Shown here in pieces: positions 8,458 through 15,214 of a DNA stretch of 21,298 nt. Both the position numbers and the translations under genes were made by a program. The stretch is from positions 1 through 21,298 of the forward strand of contig JWZX01002702.1 in the NCBI GenBank assembly GCA_001275005.1, in the 5' to 3' direction. The notes under the pieces are model-generated. The model searched no databases. It saw only the letters and a list, made by a program, of their open reading frames with translations, and was not told where the DNA came from. The DNA is from Chrysochromulina tobinii (taxonomy: Eukaryota; Haptophyta; Prymnesiales; Chrysochromulinaceae). Each line of letters opens with the position of its first letter. Positions within the stretch are counted from its first letter, which is position 1.

Positions 8458-9371
8458 TTATTTGGGGTGCTCTTTGCCCGTTGAGACGTTGCAAAACTCG
8501 GGGAGGACTTGGGTGTGATGGGTGCCGAAGAGGTAGTCGATCCACTCCATCTCGGCGTAATTGACGGTTGAGGTCGCGTGGTGGTAGTAGTGGTACTCTG
8601 AGTCGAAGAAGTTGCGGAAGAACCAGCCCGCACCGTTCTCCTTGGTGAAGGTGAAGCCCGAGTGGTCGGTCGCGGCGGAGAAAGCGTGGAAGAAGAAGAA
8701 CATGTAATGGAAGGCCAGGCGCGTGGGGAAGAGCACGAGCGGACAGAGGAGCCCCGGGAGCTCCATCACAGCGTACTCGACAGGGTGGTCGAGCCACGCG
8801 CCGGTCGCCACCAGCTGATCAACGCGCATATGGTGGCGCTTGTGGAAGTGCTTGTACATCAGGGCCGTGTGAAGGATGCGATGAGCAAAGGCGGCCCAGA
8901 TCCGACCGATCGTGTAGCCCGCGCAGATCTTGAGGACCCCGATGAGCACGTTGTCATCTTGTGCAGAGACGATGTCATCGCCTCGAACCTGGCAAATCCT
9001 GCCGGCGCAGAGGCAATTGGCAATGCATAGAATGAGCACAGTCGTGGAGAAACAAGAGAGTAAGCCGGGAGACGGCTCAGCATACAGTGCAGCGTGTGCA
9101 CTGCTTACCAGGTGAGCCCCGGAAGCATGATCAGTGTGACGTCTTTGAGAAAGTTGAGGGCGCCGTCCACGTAGAGCTTTGGGTGACGTTTCCGGTCAGA
9201 CTTCTTACAGAGTGTATATTGTGACCAGCGGCCCGAGAGATCGTTCCACGCAATGTACCCAGCCGTGGCAAGATGGGTGACGACCATCACGATGCAGAAC
9301 GAGCCGGCGAGCGCAAGCGGAGAGGGAAGCTCCGTGCCGCCCTCAACATTTGCAAGCTTGCGATCGATCAT
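8458..9371 (-). CDS. fatty-acid hydroxylase superfamily (sterol desaturase-like) di-iron membrane enzyme, 267 aa, two exons
   Basis: Exon 1 is 9371-9109 (ATG at 9371) and exon 2 is 8998-8458. Removing the 110-base GT-AG intron joins a split Trp codon (residue 88) and yields 267 residues. Three histidine clusters bind the di-iron centre: HRILH (127-131), HKRHH (140-144) and HYYHH (224-228), the HX3H, HX2HH, HX2HH pattern of ERG3/ERG25/cholesterol 25-hydroxylase-type enzymes. The closing NYAEMEWIDYLFGT matches the usual family ending. Hydrophobic segments include about 20-42 and 165-195. These ER enzymes use O2 and electrons from cytochrome b5 to hydroxylate or desaturate sterols, fatty acids or sphingoid bases; the substrate here cannot be told. 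It is shorter than many sterol desaturases, and the N-terminal half carries fewer clear membrane spans than usual. Confidence 0.88.
8999..9108 (-). other. spliceosomal intron of the hydroxylase gene, 110 bp
   Basis: Donor ACCTG|GTAAGC and acceptor CCGGCAG|GATTTG on the minus strand. Splicing joins TG to G, restoring Trp and the frame into ICQVRGDD. Without splicing, exon 1 meets TAA at the donor. Confidence 0.85.
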
Positions 9372-9595
9372 GTTTTCATGTGGCGTCTACTCGTTGTCGT
9401 CGCTTGCGTTCCCGTGGCGTCGGCGGCGTTGGTGGGTTTCGACGGACGGATGCACGCACGCGGAGTGAAAACATGGACGGAAGGACAGCAGACAATCGCC
9501 GCAGAGAGTGCGTTGACTCATGAAAATAATGGCACGAAATCTTTAGGTTTCGTTAAACGGCACCGCTGGTGGCGACGGAGCGTGTGCTGTGTACT

Positions 9596-11923
9596 TTACC
9601 CAAGCTCGCCCAAGCACAGCGCACGATCGAGCTGCGCCCAGCGCAGCCGGCATTGATCAGCAGTGAGGAGCTTGGCCTGCCTGGAGGTCAGTTCCCAACC
9701 CAGCGCGTCCGCACAGCCCGCGCCGCGTCGGTTCTGGGCATCTCGCAGCTTCGCGCGCAGATCGCGGCTCACGTCCTCGAAGCGGAATCGATTGAGGCGC
9801 GCGGTCTCGGCGAGGAGTGCATCCGCTGCCGATGTCCAGCTCAGCTGCCAGTGCGTGCTCATATCGCGATCGCCCTCCGGAAGCAGCCTTGCGCAGTAGA
9901 TACCCACAGAGCCGGTAGGGCCCGGCGGTGGCGCCGCGCCCGAGTTGAGCGTCGTCGCGGGCGTGGGTGCGGCGGCTGCCTCCTCGTCCTTCGTCGTGGC
10001 CATGCGTGCCTCATCCCCGTCATCAGTGTCATCAGTGGACCCTTCAGATGCGCCAGCATGCTCGGCGTCCAAGCGCGCGACCTCGCTTGCCAACGGCCCC
10101 TTCCACAACTCCCCTTCCACATTCAGAGGCGTCTCTTCCGTGGCGCCCATGCTCGCGCACCGATGGGAGTCCAACCTGTCCTCGTCGAATGAATGGGGGT
10201 CCAAGACTGGCTTCGCCTGATCGCTGTTTTGCGCCGGGTTCGCCAAGGCCCTCGGCGGTGGAGGCGCCCATGTTCGCTTGCTCTTGTACACCGCACTTCT
10301 CTCCCCGCTACAACTTTCCCCGCTGCCGAAGGCCTCTTTTGGTGTGTCGCACATATTCGCTTTTGGAGTGGGCATGTTCGCTTTTGGTACGTCGCCCATG
10401 TTCGCTTTTGGTACGTCGCCCATGTTCGCTTTTGGAGTGGCCATGTTCGCTTTTGGTGCGTCGGCCATGTTCGCTGGCGCGGCGGGTGCACTTGCGATGG
10501 GCACGTAGCAACCACTGTGTGCGTTCGCGGAGGCGCCATCCTTGCAGCCCGCCACATTTTGCGCTGGCGGCGACGGCGTATGGCCAGCTGCGGTTGCCTC
10601 CCGTGCCGCTGCCATCGCCTTTGGGTTTGTGGGAGCCACCTTCGCTTTCGAAGTCGCAGCCAACACGAATCCTAACCCCGCAGCCACTGCACCCTCGGCC
10701 TCGGCCGCAGCCGCCTCGGCCTCAGCCTCGGCCGCAGCCGCCTCGGCCGCAGCCGCCTCGGCCTCGGACGTCTCTGCCGAGTGGCGTTCACTCTCCTCAC
10801 GCTGCCTGCGCTCCATCGCGATTCGCTTGCGCTCCATCATCGCCTTGTGCGAGGTGCTGAGGCTCCTCTGACGGGCTGCAAGGGTGGCGAGGCGTTCGGT
10901 GCGCTGCAGCTCGGCGTTCGGCGCGCCGTCGAGCAGTCGCACCTGCGGCACTACGCTGAGTACCTCAGTACGGCTGCGGGAGGCGCTGTGTCCCGCAGAG
11001 GCGATCGGATTCCCTGCCAGCTTGAGACTGCGCAGCCCCGCCAATGCAGACAGAGGCGCCAGGTGCGACAGCTCGTCGAGCCCGTTACTGCCCACCTCGA
11101 GCGTCGAGAGCGCCCCGCACGAGGCGAGTGCCGCGAGCGCCGAGGCGCCTTCAAGCCGATTGTGCCGCGCCAGGAGGGTCGTCAGCTGCTCGCAGTGCTC
11201 GACGCCGTCGAGTTTCGTCAGCTGGTTGGCGGAGACGTCGAGAGAGATCACCTGCGGCAAGTCGCGCATGGCGTCGCCGAGCTCGCGCAGCTGGTTGTGG
11301 TGCACCGACAGGATGCGCAGCGCGGGCAGCCGCAGGTTCTCGAGCGAGCGGAGCGCGTTATGCTCGAGACGCAGCGACGTGAGGAATGAGTACTCATGAA
11401 TGGCAGGTGATATGTCCCGCAGCCCACACAGTGCGAGTTCGAGCTTCGAGATCAGTGTGATCGTTCGATAGGTGGACTGCTCGCGTGCGTGACGGCGCAG
11501 CAGGCCGGCCGTCATGCGGATCGTCCGATGTCCGTCTGCGCTGCGCTGCTCATCCGCCTCAAGGACCTCAGCTGCAGCCTCGGCCACCTCCCGCTCTGCA
11601 CCGAGGAGAAACCGCTGCGTCATACGTACCTCCGCGAGATTGAGGTCGTGCCGTAGCTGCCACTCTTCCGGGTGATGCGAGCGCAGCGCGTCGGAACGGG
11701 TTGCATCCTGCTTTGGCTTGTCTGGGCACTCAGTCCGACATGAAGGGCATCGGGGGACGCTCATCTCGGACGTGGCGGTGCGCGCAAGATGCTCCCAGCA
11801 GCGCGCGCAAAAGTGGTGGCCGCAGTTTGTCACGATCGGATCGTAGAGCAGTTGCAGACAGATGCTGCACTCATCGTCGTCGGCGATCGCCCCCGACGCT
11901 GACTCGGAGGTCGCCGACAACAT
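9596..11923 (-). CDS. RING finger, leucine-rich-repeat, Myb/SANT-like protein, 775 aa
   Basis: It starts at ATG 11923, the first ATG of the frame, with A at -3. A C3HC4 RING finger has all eight ligands: C19, C22, C34, H36, C39, C42, C59, C62. That suggests E3 ubiquitin ligase activity. Residues about 160-335 hold SDS22-like leucine-rich repeats (LTSLRLEHNALRSLENL, VISLDVSANQL, LRSLKLAGNPI) ending in a cap with VVPQVRLLDG. A basic helix (about 360-385) and an Ala/Glu-rich stretch follow, then five PKANM motifs (490-524). The C-terminus (about 692-760) has Trp spacing and an LTADQCRLRW signature like a Myb/SANT domain. LRRs would choose a partner, RING would recruit an E2, and the SANT-like part may bind DNA or histone tails; these roles are inferred. 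No standard protein with this exact order is known to me. Confidence 0.85.
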   Translation of the reverse strand: MLSATSESASGAIADDDECSICLQLLYDPIVTNCGHHFCARCWEHLARTATSEMSVPRCPSCRTECPDKPKQDATRSDALRSHHPEEWQLRHDLNLAEVRMTQRFLLGAEREVAEAAAEVLEADEQRSADGHRTIRMTAGLLRRHAREQSTYRTITLISKLELALCGLRDISPAIHEYSFLTSLRLEHNALRSLENLRLPALRILSVHHNQLRELGDAMRDLPQVISLDVSANQLTKLDGVEHCEQLTTLLARHNRLEGASALAALASCGALSTLEVGSNGLDELSHLAPLSALAGLRSLKLAGNPIASAGHSASRSRTEVLSVVPQVRLLDGAPNAELQRTERLATLAARQRSLSTSHKAMMERKRIAMERRQREESERHSAETSEAEAAAAEAAAAEAEAEAAAAEAEGAVAAGLGFVLAATSKAKVAPTNPKAMAAAREATAAGHTPSPPAQNVAGCKDGASANAHSGCYVPIASAPAAPANMADAPKANMATPKANMGDVPKANMGDVPKANMPTPKANMCDTPKEAFGSGESCSGERSAVYKSKRTWAPPPPRALANPAQNSDQAKPVLDPHSFDEDRLDSHRCASMGATEETPLNVEGELWKGPLASEVARLDAEHAGASEGSTDDTDDGDEARMATTKDEEAAAAPTPATTLNSGAAPPPGPTGSVGIYCARLLPEGDRDMSTHWQLSWTSAADALLAETARLNRFRFEDVSRDLRAKLRDAQNRRGAGCADALGWELTSRQAKLLTADQCRLRWAQLDRALCLGELG
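10352..10456 (-). repeat. five PKANM coding repeats (about 24-bp unit)
   Basis: PKANM recurs five times in 35 residues, separated by AT, GDV, GDV and PT. At DNA level the central copies share a 24-base unit containing TTCGCTTTTGG on the plus strand. It lies inside the disordered linker of the RING-LRR protein. Function unknown. Confidence 0.9.
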
Positions 11924-11926
11924 GGT

Positions 11927-11948
11927 GTCCGCCCTTGGCGGGACGGAC
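11927..11948 (-). promoter_or_regulatory. hairpin just before the RING-LRR start codon
   Basis: On the coding strand, GTCCG-T-CCC pairs with GGG-CGGAC around a GCCAA loop: eight pairs with one bulged T, ending 3 nt before the ATG. If in the 5' UTR it could slow initiation or help define the start. Confidence 0.4.
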
Positions 11949-12072
11949 AAGTTTGCGGCAAGTTTTAGACGCAGGAAAACATCTCGCGGAGAGTTCAAGG
12001 TGCAAAAAGATCTTGACTAACTCGGGAACTCGTGAGGGGTTTCAACTCGAGGGGGTCCATCGCGGGCACGTG

Positions 12073-12435
12073 ATGCCCGGGCCTTCCAAATGGAACGGGG
12101 CCAAGAGGCGCCTCAGACGACCGCAAACGGAGGAACTCAAGAAGTCATTGCAGCAAAACAAGGGCAAACTGCCGCGCCAACGTGTCTCGCGGCCCGAAGA
12201 TGAGAACGGCCGAATGGAGCGGCCGAAGCCGACGATCAAAAAGGCTCGCCCGCTGCAAGATTCAGAGAAGCGCCTTCGCAGTCTCAACAAGCTGCTCCGA
12301 CAAATCGAGCAATTACAGGAGCGCGAGATGAGTGGCGAAACCCTGGACGCGCAGCAGCGAGAAAAGGTCTCGCGCTTGGACGAAACTTTGGAAGAGATGG
12401 AAGAATTGATGGGCGGCGGCTGCGGCGGCGGATAG
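12073..12435 (+). CDS. small basic helical protein, 120 aa, eIF2A/PYM C-terminus-like
   Basis: ATG at 12073 (G at -3); the frame is open upstream, but only as antisense to the RING gene, so the later start is preferred. The N-terminal half is very basic (KWNGAKRRLRRP, TIKKARPL). The C-terminal half (65-112) is a helix-turn-helix pattern, SEKRLRSLNKLLRQIEQLQ then GETLDAQQREKVSRL, resembling the ribosome-associated C-terminal helices of eIF2A and of PYM (partner of Y14-Mago), where a Lys/Arg-rich helix, a Gly turn and a QxxKv helix recur. It lacks the recognisable N-terminal Mago-Y14-binding motif of PYM. A Gly/Cys tail GGGCGGG ends it. A ribosome or RNA association is plausible but inferred. 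It is divergent from the RING gene with 149 bases between the start codons. Confidence 0.65.
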   Translation: MPGPSKWNGAKRRLRRPQTEELKKSLQQNKGKLPRQRVSRPEDENGRMERPKPTIKKARPLQDSEKRLRSLNKLLRQIEQLQEREMSGETLDAQQREKVSRLDETLEEMEELMGGGCGGG

Positions 12436-12548
12436 GTTGCACCCGCTGTGTCCTCGGTGCTGCTTACTTGGTCTCGGAATATGTACGATACACTCTGTAA
12501 AGACGTACGTTCACTAATATGTCGACTTCCGCGACTTCCCTCGATGCA

Positions 12549-13472
12549 CTACACCTCATCGGAGGACAGTGCCAGCTGCGACGACGTCAGGTTGGCGAGC
12601 TTAATGGCGAACTCGCCGCACATGTCGAGCGAGGCGCGCACTGAGACGTAGTAGCGGCCTGCCTCGAGCCGTGTGTCGCCCCGCGGGAGCACGTAGCTGC
12701 TGGTCGTCAGCCCGTGGCCGAACAGGTTGCCCTTGAACAGGTTGCCTGTGGGCCCGGCGCACCGCTCGTAGCGCAAGTACCACTCATCGAGGGCGCCACT
12801 CCGCTTCTCGACCGCGAACGAAATGCCGCCGTGCGAAGGACGGTTGGGAAGGTCGAAGAACATGTGCGCATATTTGCCGTCACACACGCGGCCGCTCTTG
12901 CTGCCAAAGGTGCTGGTTGAAGAGCTCCCTTGAGGAGCGATGATCAGCCGTGCCGAAGTGTGGGTGGCCCGCACCTGGAAGGCGACGTTCGACCAGGTCG
13001 ATCCGTACACGGAGAGGAAGTAGTACTTACCCTTCATCGCATAGCACGGGCTCACGGACGCGTAGAAGTGGCGGTGCGTCTCGTTGCCGATGGGGCTAAC
13101 CCAGCTCGCATCGAGCGACGACGCTGCACTTACCCCTAGCCGGCGTTGCGCCTCCGCTGCGTGCAGATCAACCGATACCGTCGTGACTTCGCCAGAGTCG
13201 CCCAGCTGGGCTGGGCCTATGTCGCCATCGTTGACGTAGATGCTCAGTGCCGCCACCGATCCTGATTGCGCCACCACCTCGAACTCAATCGACTCGTCGT
13301 CGCTAACCGCAACTGCATAGTAGTCGACCCAACTGCCGCTCTCGACGATGCCAGGCGTCCATGCGCCGAAGGTGAGCTTCTGGTATGAAGGCGCCCCCGG
13401 TGTGCTTGTGTTTAGCGCGTCTGCATAAGCGAAGATTTGTATGGGCTGAACAAGCAGGAAGGCAATCCACAT
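12549..13472 (-). CDS. secreted protein with PPC-like beta-sandwich repeats, 307 aa
   Basis: It starts at ATG 13472, fixed by an in-frame TAG 24 bases upstream. Residues 1-18 form a signal peptide (MWIAFLLVQPIQIFAYADA, cleavage near Ala17-Ala19). The mature part looks beta-rich with two or three repeats like bacterial pre-peptidase C-terminal (PPC) domains: a Gly-x-Trp-hydrophobic-Tyr start (SGSWVDYYAVAV, 45-56) with LSIYVNDGD (76-84), then KGKYYFLSVYG (147-157), then EAGRYYVSVRASL (270-282). Three N-glycosylation sequons (Asn21, Asn130, Asn294) and four mature-region Cys (143, 197, 238, 285) fit passage through the ER. There is no protease domain, so it may be a stand-alone binding or surface protein. 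It converges on the small basic gene; 113 bases separate the two stop codons. Confidence 0.75.
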   Translation of the reverse strand: MWIAFLLVQPIQIFAYADALNTSTPGAPSYQKLTFGAWTPGIVESGSWVDYYAVAVSDDESIEFEVVAQSGSVAALSIYVNDGDIGPAQLGDSGEVTTVSVDLHAAEAQRRLGVSAASSLDASWVSPIGNETHRHFYASVSPCYAMKGKYYFLSVYGSTWSNVAFQVRATHTSARLIIAPQGSSSTSTFGSKSGRVCDGKYAHMFFDLPNRPSHGGISFAVEKRSGALDEWYLRYERCAGPTGNLFKGNLFGHGLTTSSYVLPRGDTRLEAGRYYVSVRASLDMCGEFAIKLANLTSSQLALSSDEV

Positions 13473-14127
13473 CGCCAGGAGCCGTCCTACTTTCTATTTT
13501 TGGATGCACATTGCTGCTGTGAAACACACGACGCGCACACACCGGACCCCCAAGCACGAGGGCCTTTTAAGCAAGCAAGCAGGGCATCTATCGCTATTAC
13601 GGATGCCAAAACGGCGCGTTTTCTCGGACGGGCCCAAGGGGGACGGGCGACCCTAGGTCTGCAAGCTCTGCACGCCCATGAAAGGTGACGTCCTATACGG
13701 CAGCGGTAACAGCGGCGGGAGAAGTATGCGGCACAAATCATATGGGGACGCTGGAGAGTTATGGTCGCGCTGCTTTCGAGCTGCTTCCACAATGTTACCA
13801 GATACCACAATGCGGCGCTGCTGCAAAGAGCGTCGAGGACTGCGCGAGGATGCATTATGTGAGGCGCCGTATGGGGTCGTAACGTAACTATGTCGCGCCG
13901 CTCGCGGAGGCGCTTGAGGTAGAGGTGTCAGTGCGGACTGTGTCGTCTTGTGGGGTTGAGCGTCCGTATTGCGTATATAAGACGCTCATGCTATTCACGG
14001 TTTTCACGATCTTCTTGGGATCGATTTTCATCCGCGAGACCCCCGCGGATAAAATGTGAGCGTACGATTCGTCTCGATGGGATTCGGGGAGCTTTCTAAC
14101 CAGCCGAGCATTGTCCAGTCGTCAACG
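13473..14127. other. 655-bp intergenic region with a cluster of short hairpins
   Basis: It lies 5' of the secreted-protein gene and 3' of the GNAT gene (both minus). An open frame at 13487-13855 (minus) has no recognisable content. A TATATAAG sequence is at 13974-13981 on the plus strand, but no convincing plus-strand ORF follows. Three inverted repeats lie at 13958-14050. Confidence 0.45.
13958..14050. repeat. three consecutive short hairpins around a TATATAAG motif
   Basis: Hairpin 1: GAGCGTC (13958-13964) with GACGCTC (13981-13987); its loop contains TATATAA. Hairpin 2: CGATC (14007-14011) with GATCG (14019-14023), 7-nt loop. Hairpin 3: ATCCGCG (14030-14036) with CGCGGAT (14044-14050), 7-nt loop. 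On the minus strand they lie 78-170 nt after the GNAT stop codon. They could be 3'-end elements of that mRNA, a small plus-strand RNA, or chance. Confidence 0.4.
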
Positions 14128-14802
14128 CTACCGCGATCGCATGTGACTACTACTCCAGTCGCCGTCGTTCGGGTTGCCTGAATAACCGAGGAACTTTTTC
14201 ATGCTCGTGCAGCGCATGCGCGTCGCCGCGAATTCCTCCCTCGTCAGGCCGCCGCGCGCGTCGATCTCCCTTTGGAAGGGCGCAGGTACTGGCAGCTCGA
14301 GCGGCCTGGCGGGCTCCCATGGAGCTGTGCTCATCCACGGCAGTCGCTCGGTGGGAATCCATGCATGCCGTTTGTAGAAATTGATCGCGCGCTGGTTTCG
14401 AAAGGCGACGACGAGGTGCGCGTGCGTGCAGTGCCGCTCCTCGATCATGATTTTCTCAGCCGCGGCCAACAGCGTGGACCCAATACCATGTCCTTGAGCG
14501 TCGGGCTGCACATAGAGGTGCTCAACCTCTGCGCCCCCGCGGATGACCGCGAAGCCCCTGACGCTCGTACCGTCGACAGCCGCTGTGGAGCCGTCTTCGG
14601 CAATCAGCGCCGTTGGTCTTCGTTGATGCAGCGCCGGGTCGTGCTCAAGCAAGGAGACACCCACGCGCCTCTCGAAACTTTGTAGCGTGCAGAGCGAGAG
14701 CGTTTGCCGTGGCACCAGGTGGCCGTGAGCGGCATGCCATGCACTGTGCCAAATACTCGCAATCTGCCGCGCATCTGCAGTCGTTGCCCAGCGTACGCGC
14801 AT
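14128..14802 (-). CDS. GNAT-family N-acetyltransferase, 224 aa
   Basis: It starts at ATG 14802 (MRVRWATTADARQIASIW), the first ATG; the opening is the typical first strand and helix of GNAT enzymes. The acetyl-CoA-binding motif A is VEHLYVQPDAQGHGIGSTLL (93-112) with the Q-x-x-G-x-G pyrophosphate loop at 103-108. Motif B, RNQRAINFYKRHAW (135-148), has the usual Asn and Tyr. GNATs transfer acetyl from acetyl-CoA to an amine; the acceptor (small molecule, antibiotic-like amine or protein) cannot be told. The C-terminal 70 residues, with EIDARGGLTREEFAATRMRC, extend beyond the minimal fold of about 150 residues and are not familiar to me. The fold resembles bacterial RimI-like single-domain acetyltransferases, but codon use and base content match its neighbours, so recent transfer is not indicated. 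Confidence 0.9.
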   Translation of the reverse strand: MRVRWATTADARQIASIWHSAWHAAHGHLVPRQTLSLCTLQSFERRVGVSLLEHDPALHQRRPTALIAEDGSTAAVDGTSVRGFAVIRGGAEVEHLYVQPDAQGHGIGSTLLAAAEKIMIEERHCTHAHLVVAFRNQRAINFYKRHAWIPTERLPWMSTAPWEPARPLELPVPAPFQREIDARGGLTREEFAATRMRCTSMKKFLGYSGNPNDGDWSSSHMRSR

Positions 14803-15214
14803 CGCCGAATCCCTTGGCGCGGAACCACAGTCGACGAACACTCGAAAGACTCTGAAGCTGAGGCAGGCGCGAAGACACAGAAAGGGACTGGGTGTGCGAT
14901 GAAGTGTGAATCAGAGTGTGAAGAGTCCGTACGAACCACCGTGAGCACGAACCACACGGTGTTTATTTTATGAGCTCATATTCGTGCACATATGCATTCC
15001 GCTCTCCCGCGCGGACGTACGGGGATGAGGTGCGCGGCACTACCGACTTCGCAACTACGGTAGTGTGTGACTTGAGGAGTCCATGTTGCATGCCGTCCGC
15101 CCAATACATGTACGTGCCTGCCCCTCCCTCGCTGACAGTTCACGCGCACGGCACTCACGCCAATGCGCCGCCCCCTTTCCTCCGATCCGAGCCCCTATGG
15201 CATTCTCCCCCCGC
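14803..15214. other. 412-bp intergenic region between the multi-pass membrane and GNAT genes
   Basis: It is 5' of the GNAT gene and 3' of the membrane-protein gene. It holds an AT-rich patch near 14960-14975 and a perfect 8-bp-arm hairpin at 15038-15065. No gene is visible. Confidence 0.5.
15038..15065. repeat. 8-bp-arm hairpin downstream of the membrane-protein gene
   Basis: CACTACCG (15038-15045) and CGGTAGTG (15058-15065) are perfect inverted copies around a 12-nt loop. On the minus strand this is about 150-177 nt after the stop of the membrane-protein gene. Confidence 0.5.

Noticed and set aside
9967-10860. 297-codon plus-strand open frame
   Set aside because: Antisense to the low-complexity middle of the RING-LRR gene. 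Its Pro/Arg repeats are the complement of the PKANM and Ala/Glu repeats.
13487-13855. 122-codon minus-strand open frame upstream of the secreted-protein gene
   Set aside because: No recognisable domain, no good start context, and an Arg/Cys-rich random-looking composition.
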